A stretch of 37,195 nt of DNA from CAYVBN01 sp964538565 (GCA_964538565.1 CAZIGW010000195.1:1-37195), one strand, 5' to 3'; positions 8,710 to 18,345 are shown, numbered from the stretch's first letter. Translations and numbers: made by a program. Notes: generated from the letters alone by a model not told the origin.

Positions 8710-11271
8710 TCAGCGAGGCGCCAGCCGGCGCGCCGCGAACGCGAAGCCGGCGCGCCGAAGCAGCCCGAACCATCCGCCGGCGACAACCGAGACGACGAGG
8801 GCGACCGCGATCGTCCGGGGCGCGGGCGTCGTGACGGCGAAGACCTCGGAAACCGTCGGCACGAACAGGATCGTGCATCCCATTCCCACCGCGACGGCGG
8901 CGATCGACCAGAACACATAGCGCCGGCGGTCGAAGAACGCGGTTCCGGGTTCGGCCGATTCGGCGAATGCGAGCACGAGGTTCGAGGCCACGAGCGCCAT
9001 GAAGGCGGCGGCGCGCGCTTCGCGGGTCGGTATTTCGGCGGCAAGCGAGAGCGCATAAAGTCCGAACACGGCCGCCAGAACCACCATTCCCTGAAGGACT
9101 CCGAGCACGAGCTCGCGTCGGCCGAACAGGCCTTCGGTGGCCGGACGCGGCGGCTTCGTCATCGCGTCGCGTTCGGCGGGTTCCGCTTCGAACACGAGTG
9201 AACAGATCGGATCGATCAGGAATTCCAGCACGACGACGTGCATCGGGAACAGCAGTGGCGGAAGCCCGGCCACGATCGGAAACAGCGCAAGGCCGGCGAC
9301 CGGCACGTGGATCGCCGTCACATAGGTGAGGGCCTTGCGCAGGTTGGCGAAGATGCGGCGCCCGAGACCCACCCCCGCCACGATGGAGGCGAAACTGTCG
9401 TCGAGCAGCACGATGTCGGCCGCCTCACGCGCCACATCCGTGCCGCGAGCACCCATGGCGATGCCGACGTGGGCGGCGCGCAGCGCCGGCGCATCGTTAA
9501 CGCCGTCGCCGGTCATCACCACGACTTCGCCGTTCGTCTTGAGCGCCTCCACCAGCGCCAGCTTCTGTTCCGGCATCACGCGCGCGAAGATCCGCACGCG
9601 GCGGAGGCGTTCGCGAAGCGCGCCGGCGTCGATGGCGGCGATCTCGGTTCCGGTCAGCACGCCGGCCGACGTGTCGATCCCGCTGCGCCGCGCGATTTCG
9701 AGCGCCGTCGCCGGATAGTCGCCGGTGATCATCGCCACCTCGATGCCGGCGCTGCGCGCCTGCGCCAAGGCCGCCGGCACGTCCGCGCGCAGCGGGTCGA
9801 GAAATCCGACCAGTCCGTCGAACGTGAAAGCGTCTTGCGAGAGATCGTCCGGGAGAGGCCCTGCGTGGCGCCGCGAAGCGACGCCGAGAACGCGAAATCC
9901 GCGGCGCGCCATCGCACTCACCGCGTCGTGCACCCTGGCGCGGTCGGCCTGCGCCATGCGGCACAGACGCATGATGGCTTCCGGCGCGCCCTTGGCGGCC
10001 ACGACAAATCGGTCCTCGGCTTCGCGCCAGGCCTGGATGACCGCGAGCAGATTGGGACGCAGCGGATGGACCCGCAGCGGCCCGCCGTCGGCCGGCGCGA
10101 CGTCCTCGCCGAGATCGCGCGCCAGATCCTGGATCGCCCGGTCCATCGGGTCGACCGGCCGCACCGCCGACGCCAGCGCCGCCTTGCCGAGCACATGCGC
10201 GGATTTACGCCACGCTCCGGAGGTTTCGCGCAGATCGTGCAGTTCGCCGTCGACCCACAGCGCCGCCACGCTCATCCGGTTCTCGGTCAGCGTGCCGGTC
10301 TTGTCGATGCACAGGAAAGTCACGGCACCCAGCGTCTCGATGACCGCCGCCCGCCGCACCAGCACGCGATTCTGCGCGAGCCGCCAGGCGCCGATCGCCA
10401 TGAAGATTGCCAACACCATCGGAAATTCTTCCGGCAGCAGGGAAATCGCCAGTGTGATGCCGGCGAGCGCTCCCGCGAACCAGTTTCCGCGCAGCACCCC
10501 ATAGGCGACGACGACGGCGGCGCAGAACATGACCGAGGCAAGCGCGAGGCGCCCGATCAGCCGGCCGCTCGTCCGCTGCAGCAACGTCGGCTCTTCCGCG
10601 ATCGAGGCGAGCGAGGTGCCGAGCGCGCCGAGCGGCGTCGCGCGGCCGGTCCTGCACACGAGTGCGACGCCCTGCCCGCGCACGATCAGCGTTCCGGCGA
10701 ACAGGAACGGCGTGTGATCGCCTCCCGGGCGCGCGACGTCGACATCGACCGCGGAAACAGCGGCCGGGTCCTTCGTCACCGGAACGGATTCCCCCGTCAA
10801 CGTGGACTCGTCCACGGTGAGCATGTCGCCGCCCACGAGAATGCCGTCGGCCGGCAGCCGCTCGCCTTCGCCCGCCAGGATGACATCGCCGGGAACAAGG
10901 TCGCGCGCGGCGATGCGTCGTTCGCGGCCACCGCGGATGACGCGCGCATGCGGCTCGGCCAGCCGGCGCAGCGCCGCGAGCGCCCGCTCGCTGCGCACTT
11001 CCTGCAACACCACGAGGCCGAGCGAGACAATCGCCCCTCCGAGCAGAAATGCGCCCTCGCGCAGGTCGCCGACCACCAGATAGAGAGCGGCGGCCGCGAG
11101 CAGGAACAGAAACATCGGCTCGCGCAGGGTTTCGCGGACGATGGCCCCCGCATTGCGTCGCGAATCCTGCTGCAGCAGGTTGGGACCGTAGCGCGCAAGG
11201 CGGCCCTCGGCTTCGGCGTCGTCCAACCCCTCCGGAACCGCTGAGATGCTCACCGTTTCGTCGGCCGACAT
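8710..11271 (-). CDS. P-type cation-transporting ATPase (Ca2+-ATPase/PacL-like group)
   Basis: An 853-residue membrane pump. The N-terminal cation-ATPase segment (GLDDAEAEGRLARYGPNLL) precedes two membrane helices, the actuator loop with TLTGES, helix M4 with the ion-site sequence LLPEEFP, the phosphorylation motif DKTGTLT (Asp323), the nucleotide domain with KGAPE, the hinge TGDGVNDAPALR, and a C-terminal cation-ATPase membrane bundle. No heavy-metal-binding CxxC domain is present. LLPEEFP in place of the PEGLP of classical Ca2+ pumps marks a subgroup whose ion I cannot name. The start at ATG 11271 agrees with the family N-terminus. The frame is open for another 230 codons upstream, but that part is not conserved-looking. 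Confidence 0.93.
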   Translation of the reverse strand: MSADETVSISAVPEGLDDAEAEGRLARYGPNLLQQDSRRNAGAIVRETLREPMFLFLLAAAALYLVVGDLREGAFLLGGAIVSLGLVVLQEVRSERALAALRRLAEPHARVIRGGRERRIAARDLVPGDVILAGEGERLPADGILVGGDMLTVDESTLTGESVPVTKDPAAVSAVDVDVARPGGDHTPFLFAGTLIVRGQGVALVCRTGRATPLGALGTSLASIAEEPTLLQRTSGRLIGRLALASVMFCAAVVVAYGVLRGNWFAGALAGITLAISLLPEEFPMVLAIFMAIGAWRLAQNRVLVRRAAVIETLGAVTFLCIDKTGTLTENRMSVAALWVDGELHDLRETSGAWRKSAHVLGKAALASAVRPVDPMDRAIQDLARDLGEDVAPADGGPLRVHPLRPNLLAVIQAWREAEDRFVVAAKGAPEAIMRLCRMAQADRARVHDAVSAMARRGFRVLGVASRRHAGPLPDDLSQDAFTFDGLVGFLDPLRADVPAALAQARSAGIEVAMITGDYPATALEIARRSGIDTSAGVLTGTEIAAIDAGALRERLRRVRIFARVMPEQKLALVEALKTNGEVVVMTGDGVNDAPALRAAHVGIAMGARGTDVAREAADIVLLDDSFASIVAGVGLGRRIFANLRKALTYVTAIHVPVAGLALFPIVAGLPPLLFPMHVVVLEFLIDPICSLVFEAEPAERDAMTKPPRPATEGLFGRRELVLGVLQGMVVLAAVFGLYALSLAAEIPTREARAAAFMALVASNLVLAFAESAEPGTAFFDRRRYVFWSIAAVAVGMGCTILFVPTVSEVFAVTTPAPRTIAVALVVSVVAGGWFGLLRRAGFAFAARRLAPR

Positions 11272-12063
11272 GAGGACGCTCGCATGAAGACTCTCAATGA
11301 CAGAACGCGAACTCCCGCCCCGCGGAATTCGCCCGAGAGGCCCTGACACGCCAAGCGTGGTGCATTCGACATCCCTCCCAATTGCCACGCACTCAGGAAC
11401 ATCCCAGCCGGGAACCGCACGGCAACATACACCTGCCGGTATCCGCCTTGATCCCAAAATTCGCGAACGAGCGGGGCGCGGCGGCGGGCGAACGTCGGAC
11501 TCGCGGCACGAGAGCACCCTGCGTTCCCGCGGAATCGGAACGCGCTCCAGTCCCCTGTTGATGGCATTTCCTGCGGCGAACGGAGAATTCGCTTCGCCAG
11601 AGATGCGGTGCCAGGGCAGCAGACAAAGGATCACCAGCGTTGCAATGGCAAGGCCGGCGGCCACCGCCCGTTCGCGCCGATGCTCGCCGAGCAGCGGCGC
11701 GGCGGCAATCGGGACGCCAGCCATCCTCCACCGCGTCCCGCCGAACGCGCGCCGGCCGCTCCATTTCACCGAGCGGGCTGCGCGACGCCGGCGTCTTGCG
11801 CAGAGCCGCGAACGCACATGGGACGGCGTCTTCCCGTGCAAATAGATGTCAAGGCCACGTGGCGAGGGAACACGTCGCAACGCCCGGTCGAGGATCATTC
11901 CGGGCGCGAACACGGCGGCGATGAATCCCGCGAGATTGCGCCGCCGCTCGTCGAGGCCAGCGCGGTCGGGCACCTCCGACGACCCCCGCCGGCACCGCCG
12001 GCTGGGTAAGCCAGCGGCGCCGGACCCGGGTGGTCGACGAGGCGGACCTTGCGGATCCCGGGT
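11272..12063. other. 792-base region without a confident gene, between ATPase and GGDEF-EAL genes
   Basis: It lies between two minus-strand genes and should hold the ATPase promoter. The minus frame continuing upstream of the ATPase has two hydrophobic stretches (AGFIAAVFAPGMIL near 11930, AVAAGLAIATLVILCLL near 11640) with G/C-ending codons in its first part. The parts between are arginine-rich and no family was recognised. It may be a decayed membrane-protein gene. No terminator, tRNA or TTGA-N6-TCAA box was found. Confidence 0.5.
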
Positions 12064-15000
12064 TCATGATCGGCCTCCGCCGAGTTGGGCGGTCATGCCG
12101 CGCAGCGAATTCGTTCCCTGCGCCGCGGGCGGCTCCGAACGCATTTCCCACGCCGGGGCGAGCCGCCCGCGTCGCAAGATCTCCGCGGCCTGCGCGGAGG
12201 AAACCGGCGGGCTGAAGCAATAGCCCTGGACGTACTGGCAGCCGGACCGGACCAGGAGCTCGAACTGGCTCTGGGTTTCGACACCCTCCGCGATCGCCTT
12301 GATCTCGAGTTCGCGCGCGAGGCTGATTGCGGCCCGCACGATCGCGGCATCCCCCGAATCCGCTTCAAGGTCGCGGATGAACTCCTGGGCGATCTTGAGA
12401 CGGGTGACGCGATAGGCGCGCAAGTATTCGAGCGACGAATAGCCGGTTCCGAAATCGTCGATGGCGATCGACACGCCGAGCCTGCAAAGCCGTTCGATGA
12501 TGTCGCCGTGCTCGCGCGTGGTGGCCATGAGCACGGATTCGGTCAGCTCGAACTCGATCGCCGCCGGTTCGATGCCCCATTTGCGCAGCTGCTGGTTGAT
12601 TTCCTGGTCGAAGTCGGGAGAGACGTTGAGCTGCGCGGCAGACAGGTTGATCGCGATCACCACCGACGGAACGCCGTCCGCCCGCCACAGGCGCAGCTGC
12701 CGAAGCACCTCGTCGATCACCCAGCGGCCGAGCGACAGGATGATTCCGGTCTTCTCGGCGACCGGGATGAACCGGCTGGGCAGCAGCAGCCCGCGCGTGG
12801 GATGATTCCAGCGCGCCAGCGCCTCGAGGCCGATGACCCGACCGGATATCACTTCCACCTGCGGCTGGTAGTAGATCTCGAGCTCGTTGCGATCGAGCGC
12901 GAGCCGCAGCTCCTCGGCGAGCGTGACGCGCTCGCGGACCTCGATGTCAAGGTCCTCGGAATGGAAGTGGTACTGGTTGCGGCCCGAATCCTTCGCCCGG
13001 TAGAGCGCGAGGTCCGCCTGCTTCATCATCTCCTCGGGATTCTCCATGTCGTGGCCGTAGACGGAAATTCCGACGCTCGCCGTGATATGCACGTCTGAGC
13101 CGATGTTGTAGGTGCTCGCCAGGGTCCTGATGATCTTGGCGCCGAGTGCGCCGGCGACCGAGGGATCGGTGACATCGCCGAGCAGAATCGCGAACTCGTC
13201 GCCCCCGACGCGGGCGACGAAGCTGCCGGGGCTCACGACCGAGCGGAGCCGGCCGGCGACGGCCTTGAGCAGCTCATCGCCCTTGGTGTGGCCGAGCACG
13301 TCGTTGACGTCCTTGAAGTGGTCGATGTCGAGGTAGAGCACGGAGAAACCCGCCGCGCCGCGGCGCGCCGCCGCAAAAGTCTCGGCGAGTTGCTCCATGA
13401 ACGCCTTGCGGCTGGCGAGCCCGGTGAGCTGGTCGGTGCGCGCGAAATGCATGAGGCGCGCTTCCACGCTTTTGCGTTCGCTGATGTCGATGAGGATTCC
13501 TTCGATCGCGGTGAGCCGACCGTCGCCGTTGCGAATGGCGTGCAGACGATTCTCCGCCCAGATGTAGGTTCCGTCGGGCAGGCGCATACGCAGCTCGCCC
13601 GAGGCCTCGGCGCTGCGGCCTTCCGAAATCCTGACGATGTCGCTCATGACGTCGGCGAGATCGTCCGGATGGATGAGATCGAAATAGCGGGTCGGCGACC
13701 TCAGGATGTCGTCCTGGTTGTAGCCGTAGCGCGCCACGTTGCGCGAGGCGTAGGTCGTTCCGAACGGCGCGCGAGGCTCCAACCGATAGAGCACCGTTCC
13801 GCTGTTTTCGATGATGCGCCCGGCGGCGGTGAGCTCGCGCAGATCGCGCGGGTGCACGATCGCGGTGCCGACCAGTTCGGCGAGCACCTTGAACGTCTCG
13901 ATCTCCGACGTCGACCAGACACGCTCGGAGCCGCAGTCGTCGATCTCCAATTGCCCCCACCATCGTCCGTCGATCATGATGGGAACGAACAACGCCGAGA
14001 GCACGCCCAGCGATCGGAGCAGCGCGCGAAGCGGGTCCTCGGTTTCGCGCGTGAAGAGGGTCTGCGGCTCGCCGTGGGACAGGAAGGGAACAAGGCGATT
14101 GGGTCCTGCCGCCGCCACCTCGACCCGCGACAGATCACCGATTTCGGCGGCCGGGATGATGCCCGGCGCGTCCCAGCCGTAGCGGCGCGCCGAATAGACG
14201 CGGCCGTCCGGTGACGGTTCGTTCTCGTAGATCTGGATTCGGCTGACCTCCGAGGCCGTTCCGACGAGCCGCAGGACCTTGGGGATCGATCGATCGGGAT
14301 CGAGCGAACGCAGCAGCTCCGCCGCGCTCGCGATCGCCGCCTTGCAGATCGATTCCGAGCGGGCGGTCATCCTGGTTCGCTCGGCCAGTTGCCGGGCGAG
14401 GGATTGACGGACGCTCTTCGTTTCCATCGCGAGCCGCGCCACGTCCGACAGCTCCTGGCCAATGACCAGCGCGGAGATCGCCAGTTCGTCGTAGCGGCTC
14501 TCCCCGTGGTCGGAGAGGCCGACCTCGCCGAAGCTCGCCAGTCCCACGACGGGCGCGCCGCCCAGCAGCTCCGTCATGCCGGAGAATTCCCGGCGCGTGG
14601 CCTCGTGCCCCATGATGTTCGGCCGCAGCGCCGAATAGTTCACCACCGCGACCGCCGGCTCGGCGATGGCGCCGCGCAGGATCGATTTGCGCAGCGCCTC
14701 GCAACCCGCCGTCGCCATCGAACGGCGGTCCGGCTTCATCAGCGTGAGGGTGGTGCCGACGGCGACCGGCCGATCGAGCAAGACGCCGCCGCGCGGCGTG
14801 ATCGCCCCCACCACGATGTTGCGATACTGGGCGAGCACGTCCTGCGTGCCGACGGCGTTCCCGGTCGCGAGCGTCAGTTGCTGGCCCTCGATCGCGTTGC
14901 GCGACAGCCCGAGAAGGCGCGGCAGCATCTGCGCCGCCGGCAAACCGTCGAGCGTCAGCAGCTCGTGGTTCTCGACAGCCGTGACCGTGGTTTCCAGCGG

Positions 15001-15687
15001 GGTCGGCCGCAGGCCGTGCGCCAGCGCGATGCCGAAGCGCAGCGTGGTCTCGAACACGACCGCGAGCACGCTGTCGGAATAGATCCTGTCGCCGAGCAGC
15101 ACGTTGCTTCCGTCCGACTTCCCCTCGTGGGAAGCCGCGCCTCCCACGATCGCGCATTCGCCGGTCACCCTGCCCTGGATGGCCTCGAGGATCTCGAATG
15201 TTCGCGAGGGGCCCGGCCGTGCCGCGCCGGGCGCGATCAGCATCAGGAAGCTCGAGGCGCCGTCCTCGACCCGCGTCTGCCACGACGCCTCCGGCGAGCG
15301 ACTGACGCGCGCGAGTTCCGGCGCCGCGGTCAATTCGTCGACGGCGCCCCGCCAGTCCTGTGAAAGGTTTCGCCCGACGGCACCCTGGACGCGCAGGTAC
15401 GGCGAGGCGAGCGCCGCGACCGTGACCGTGTGCCGGCGCAATCCGTCGCAGATTTCGCCATCCGTGGTGGTGGCGCCGAACAGCGGCGCGCCGACGACGA
15501 CGCTGCGGATGCCGCGCAGCACTGCCTCGATCTCGTAGCGACGCGAAATGAAGACGAGGATCGCCGAGAGCGCGTGCCGCTTGATCGGCGCCATCGATGC
15601 CTTCGCGGCTTCCACGCCGGCTTCGAACGGACGATCGAGCGTGCTCGCGCCGCAGCCGACTTCGATGTTTGGATCTGCGCGTGTCAT
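12064..15687 (-). CDS. FIST-GAF-PAS-GGDEF-EAL multidomain cyclic-di-GMP protein
   Basis: A 1207-residue soluble signalling protein. In order: FIST N (about 40-230), FIST C (245-395), GAF-like (455-605), PAS with the DISERKS junction (615-735), GGDEF (745-905) and EAL (918-1160). The cyclase motif is canonical (GGDEF, 828-832). The EAL motif is at 955-957, with the partner residues in INLSAAQL, ELTESVL, AIDDFGTGYSS and AIAEGVET present, so both synthesis and hydrolysis of c-di-GMP look possible. The RxxD inhibitory site before GGDEF is replaced by SPGS, so product inhibition there is probably lost. The KID motif of the EAL domain reads KIA. The FIST module suggests sensing of a small ligand. 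No membrane helix is present. An AT-rich upstream region probably holds its promoter. Confidence 0.95.
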   Translation of the reverse strand: MTRADPNIEVGCGASTLDRPFEAGVEAAKASMAPIKRHALSAILVFISRRYEIEAVLRGIRSVVVGAPLFGATTTDGEICDGLRRHTVTVAALASPYLRVQGAVGRNLSQDWRGAVDELTAAPELARVSRSPEASWQTRVEDGASSFLMLIAPGAARPGPSRTFEILEAIQGRVTGECAIVGGAASHEGKSDGSNVLLGDRIYSDSVLAVVFETTLRFGIALAHGLRPTPLETTVTAVENHELLTLDGLPAAQMLPRLLGLSRNAIEGQQLTLATGNAVGTQDVLAQYRNIVVGAITPRGGVLLDRPVAVGTTLTLMKPDRRSMATAGCEALRKSILRGAIAEPAVAVVNYSALRPNIMGHEATRREFSGMTELLGGAPVVGLASFGEVGLSDHGESRYDELAISALVIGQELSDVARLAMETKSVRQSLARQLAERTRMTARSESICKAAIASAAELLRSLDPDRSIPKVLRLVGTASEVSRIQIYENEPSPDGRVYSARRYGWDAPGIIPAAEIGDLSRVEVAAAGPNRLVPFLSHGEPQTLFTRETEDPLRALLRSLGVLSALFVPIMIDGRWWGQLEIDDCGSERVWSTSEIETFKVLAELVGTAIVHPRDLRELTAAGRIIENSGTVLYRLEPRAPFGTTYASRNVARYGYNQDDILRSPTRYFDLIHPDDLADVMSDIVRISEGRSAEASGELRMRLPDGTYIWAENRLHAIRNGDGRLTAIEGILIDISERKSVEARLMHFARTDQLTGLASRKAFMEQLAETFAAARRGAAGFSVLYLDIDHFKDVNDVLGHTKGDELLKAVAGRLRSVVSPGSFVARVGGDEFAILLGDVTDPSVAGALGAKIIRTLASTYNIGSDVHITASVGISVYGHDMENPEEMMKQADLALYRAKDSGRNQYHFHSEDLDIEVRERVTLAEELRLALDRNELEIYYQPQVEVISGRVIGLEALARWNHPTRGLLLPSRFIPVAEKTGIILSLGRWVIDEVLRQLRLWRADGVPSVVIAINLSAAQLNVSPDFDQEINQQLRKWGIEPAAIEFELTESVLMATTREHGDIIERLCRLGVSIAIDDFGTGYSSLEYLRAYRVTRLKIAQEFIRDLEADSGDAAIVRAAISLARELEIKAIAEGVETQSQFELLVRSGCQYVQGYCFSPPVSSAQAAEILRRGRLAPAWEMRSEPPAAQGTNSLRGMTAQLGGGRS

Positions 15688-15780
15688 CCGATGCCCGCTG
15701 TCGGGTCGCTTGGCGCCGCAAAGCCTGTGTCCAGCGGTTCGACGTGGACGCGGGTCGCCTCCTGCCGTCTTGCATGCCGC

Positions 15781-15985
15781 GTCAGTATTCCAGTCGAAAA
15801 ATTACGTATCGATGAGCATCAATCTTTCAATGATAAGCAGTACGCCAACTGTAACGTTGCGTCGCGCAATATCATACCACACACACTTCCGCTAAAATCA
15901 TACTCAATCTATTATTTCTGCCACCGTTTGGATCAGTACTTCAATATATTCTTCTATTGTCAATTCCAGTCAATATTCGCCACCC
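15781..15985. promoter_or_regulatory. AT-rich upstream region, likely promoter of the FIST-GGDEF-EAL gene
   Basis: By hand count 15781-15960 is about 38% G+C, against clearly above 60% around it. Read on the minus strand it offers TTGACT/TTGACA hexamers (near 15965-15985, as a direct repeat ATTGAC-N4-ATTGAC), AATATA/TATATT boxes, and an extended -10 TGGTATGAT nearer the gene. A one-mismatch FNR-like site (TTGATGCTCATCGA, minus, 15822-15809) also lies here. The rest of the gap up to 16246 shows no recognisable gene. Confidence 0.5.
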
Positions 15986-16246
15986 TGGTGTTGCCTGAAC
16001 CGGCTCCGACAGCGATGTCGCTGAGCGGCATCGCCAACCGGAGAACCAATGTGCTCGCCGGCGCCGCTTTTCTCGTCGCGCTGGGCCACCTGGCCTGTCG
16101 CGACGTGATCGGCGGCGACGAAAAGCAACCTGCATCTCCTCGAAGCGAGCTACGCGTTCATTCAGCGCGCGCCACATACGCAAGAATGGCGCCGCCATCG
16201 CTTCCGCCACGCATCACAGCACTCGCTCCCCTTGGGCATCGCAACC

Positions 16247-17272
16247 TCACGTCCCCGTCTGCGACTCCGTGCGGCCGCGAAACGCAACCATCACTTCGTC
16301 CAACATGCGCTGCTCCTCGCCGGCATAGCGCGGAGAGAAATGAAAAGGCTCGACCCGTCGCACATGGGCCTCGCGCGCGATATGACCGGCAGCCGCCGTT
16401 GTCAGATGCGCGCGCTCGGCCGCGAGTGCGACGTCGGCTTGCGCGAATGCCGACTCGATGAACAGGAGATCCGCGTTGCCTGCAAGTGCGACGATCGCCG
16501 ATCGGTTGGCCGGCGTGTCGGCGACATCGGTCACATAGGCGATCTTCTGGCCGGGTGTGACCGTCAAGATATCGCGCACAGCCGCCAACGGCAGTTCGCG
16601 AACCTGGTCCGGATCGGCTCGTGACCAGATTCGTATCGGATGATCGTCCGGCTTGCCTTCGCCGATTGCGCGCTTGAGATCGCGCAGCCATTGTCCGACC
16701 GGCAACCCCATTTGCTCGAGCCGGTTCTTCCAGACGTTGATATGCGCCGCCTCCTCGATCGCAAAGCCGAGACAGGCAGTGCGGTGTTCCAGCACGGTTG
16801 TAGACACCCGGAACGTCGGCTCGTCGAGCAGAACGCCGTCCGTAAGGTGTTTCTCTCCGGCCGGCTCTTTGGCGAATGCGCGCTTGAGGCGGAAGCGTGC
16901 GGTGCGGGCGGCGGACGCGTTGTCGATCTCGGTCGCCAGGAAGACCAGATCGCACGCGTAGCGATCAACCAAATTCCATCGATATCCGCGCAGCTTGTGG
17001 TGCACGTGGTCGATGAAGCCGGCAGGTCCCCACAGGCCGATCGTCTTCTCCCGCCCGACCATGAGCCGCAACAGGTGATCGAATCCGACAAAGTGATCGA
17101 TATGTGCATGCGAGACGAAGACGTGGTCGATGCGCTGGATGCTTCGCGGCGAAAGCGCCGAAATGTCTCCGAGGTCGAACAGGATCGCACGCCGGTCGAA
17201 CAGCGTTTCGATGTAGAGGGCCGGATCTCCGGTTCGACCGTTGACCAGGCGTGGATGAAGCAGCGGTCGCAT
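16247..17272 (-). CDS. MBL-fold metallohydrolase, ribonuclease Z-like
   Basis: A 341-residue metallo-beta-lactamase-fold protein with the zinc motif HAHIDH (His55, His57, Asp59, His60), a conserved opening HPRLVNGRTGDPALYIETLFDRRAILFDLGD, a later TDVADTPAN segment that should supply the next metal ligand, and EPFHFSPRY near the C-terminus, as in RNase Z/ElaC-like proteins. True RNase Z matures tRNA 3' ends. This subfamily is longer than bacterial RNase Z and its substrate is uncertain. ATG 17272 was preferred over starts further upstream because it matches the family N-terminus, and an AAGG ribosome site precedes it. It is divergent from the YbhB-like pseudogene across 134 bases. Confidence 0.88.
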   Translation of the reverse strand: MRPLLHPRLVNGRTGDPALYIETLFDRRAILFDLGDISALSPRSIQRIDHVFVSHAHIDHFVGFDHLLRLMVGREKTIGLWGPAGFIDHVHHKLRGYRWNLVDRYACDLVFLATEIDNASAARTARFRLKRAFAKEPAGEKHLTDGVLLDEPTFRVSTTVLEHRTACLGFAIEEAAHINVWKNRLEQMGLPVGQWLRDLKRAIGEGKPDDHPIRIWSRADPDQVRELPLAAVRDILTVTPGQKIAYVTDVADTPANRSAIVALAGNADLLFIESAFAQADVALAAERAHLTTAAAGHIAREAHVRRVEPFHFSPRYAGEEQRMLDEVMVAFRGRTESQTGT

Positions 17273-17406
17273 CGGGCCTTGCGGATGTCGGGTCAGCGCC
17301 ACGAAATTGCGCGAGGACAGGGCGGTTGACGAGAAACATTGGTTCGCGAGCGGCCAGTCATCATTTCCGGGAACAACGGTGGCAACACCCATCAAGGAGA
17401 CGGAGC

Positions 17407-17858
17407 ATGCGCATGAGTTCCAGCGCCTTTGCGGACGGCGCCGCAATTCCTCGCAGCCTTACCTGCGACGGGGAGGATCTGTCGCCGGCGCTCGCGTGGC
17501 AGGATGAGCCGGCTGGGACCCGCAGTTTCGTGCTCCTCTGCGACGATCCGGATGCGCCCGCCGGCACGTGGCACCACTGGGCGGCCTACGACATCCCGGC
17601 CAGCCAGCACAGTCGCCGGAGGACGCCGCCCGGCGTAGCAGCCAATTCAAGCAGGCGAGCAACGATTTCGGCCGGCCCGGCTACGGCGGCCCGTGCCCGC
17701 CGCGCGGCGACGCCCCGCATCACTACCATTTCCGCCTGTTCGCGCTCTCGGTCGAGCGGCTCTGCGTCCCCGCTCAACCGACCTGCCGGGACATCGAACG
17801 CGAGGCGCGACGGCACGTCCTCGCCGAAGCGACCCTTGTAGCAGTCTACCAAAGATAA
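17407..17858 (+). pseudogene. YbhB/YbcL-family (PEBP, Raf-kinase-inhibitor-like) gene with a frameshift
   Basis: The first half encodes the PEBP start (SSSAFADGAAIPRSLTCDGEDLSPAL, DDPDAPAGTWHHWAAYDIPAS) in one frame. The second half (QFKQASNDFGRPGYGGPCPP, PHHYHFRLFALS, ending HVLAEATLVAVYQR) continues in a frame that requires one extra base between about 17600 and 17612. Joined, the product would be 150 residues, the normal length, so the parsimonious reading is a one-base deletion in an otherwise intact gene. A good ribosome site (AAGGAGA) precedes ATG 17407. This may be a genuine recent mutation or a sequencing/assembly error. The family binds phospholipid-like or small ligands; its bacterial role is unclear. 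Confidence 0.85.
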
Positions 17859-18096
17859 GGCCGATGCCGGGCGTGCTGGTCGCGATCGCCGCGACAACCG
17901 GCCTGGCAACCACCAGGACGGAGAAGCGCATCGGACGGAGAACGGCAGACAACCGGCCTGCATCCGCGCCAGCGGGTTCCTCGCCGTCGTGCGCGCCGCG
18001 GAATTCGACGCCAGTTCCTCCCCTTGACCTGCCGTGACGCGATGACCACGTCCGCATGATCAGGCGCGCGCCGGGTCGATCTCAAAGGATTTCGTC

Positions 18097-18345
18097 ATGC
18101 GTATTCCCCACGATCTGCGCGAGGAGTTTCCGCAGGAAACCTCGTTCATCGAACACCTGACGAAAATCAGCCACGATTTCGGCAAGCTCGTCGTGCGCTA
18201 CGACGAAATCAACCAGAACATCTTCCGCATCGAATCGGAGCAGGCGCCGGCCGCCGATGACGTGCTCGAACAGCTCAAGAAGCAGCGGCTCAGGCTCAGG
18301 GACGGAATCGCGGCCGCGCTTGCGCGGCTGGAACGCCGCATGTGA
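18097..18345 (+). CDS. YdcH family protein (DUF465)
   Basis: An 82-residue, strongly charged, all-helical protein with the DUF465 pattern: an LREEFPQ opening, a central HDFGKLVVRYDEINQNIFRIE helix and a C-terminal LKKQRLRLRDGIAAAL helix, likely forming a coiled-coil hairpin. AAGGAT precedes the start at about nine bases. The molecular function of the family is not established. It is convergent with hsp20, with a hairpin between them. Confidence 0.88.
   Translation: MRIPHDLREEFPQETSFIEHLTKISHDFGKLVVRYDEINQNIFRIESEQAPAADDVLEQLKKQRLRLRDGIAAALARLERRM

Noticed and set aside
11272..11973. Continuous extension of the P-type ATPase frame by about 230 codons upstream, with two hydrophobic stretches
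   Set aside because: The ATPase family N-terminus begins at ATG 11271. The extension is mostly Arg-rich and no family was recognised, so it was not added to the gene. A decayed membrane-protein gene remains possible.
15941..16210. Minus-strand 89-codon frame next to the AT-rich island
   Set aside because: Arg-rich with no ribosome site or family resemblance; its end lies in probable promoter sequence.
17866..18037. Plus-strand frame starting MPGVLVAIAATTGLATT after the YbhB-like gene
   Set aside because: One short hydrophobic stretch followed by Arg/Pro-rich sequence; no ribosome site and no family.
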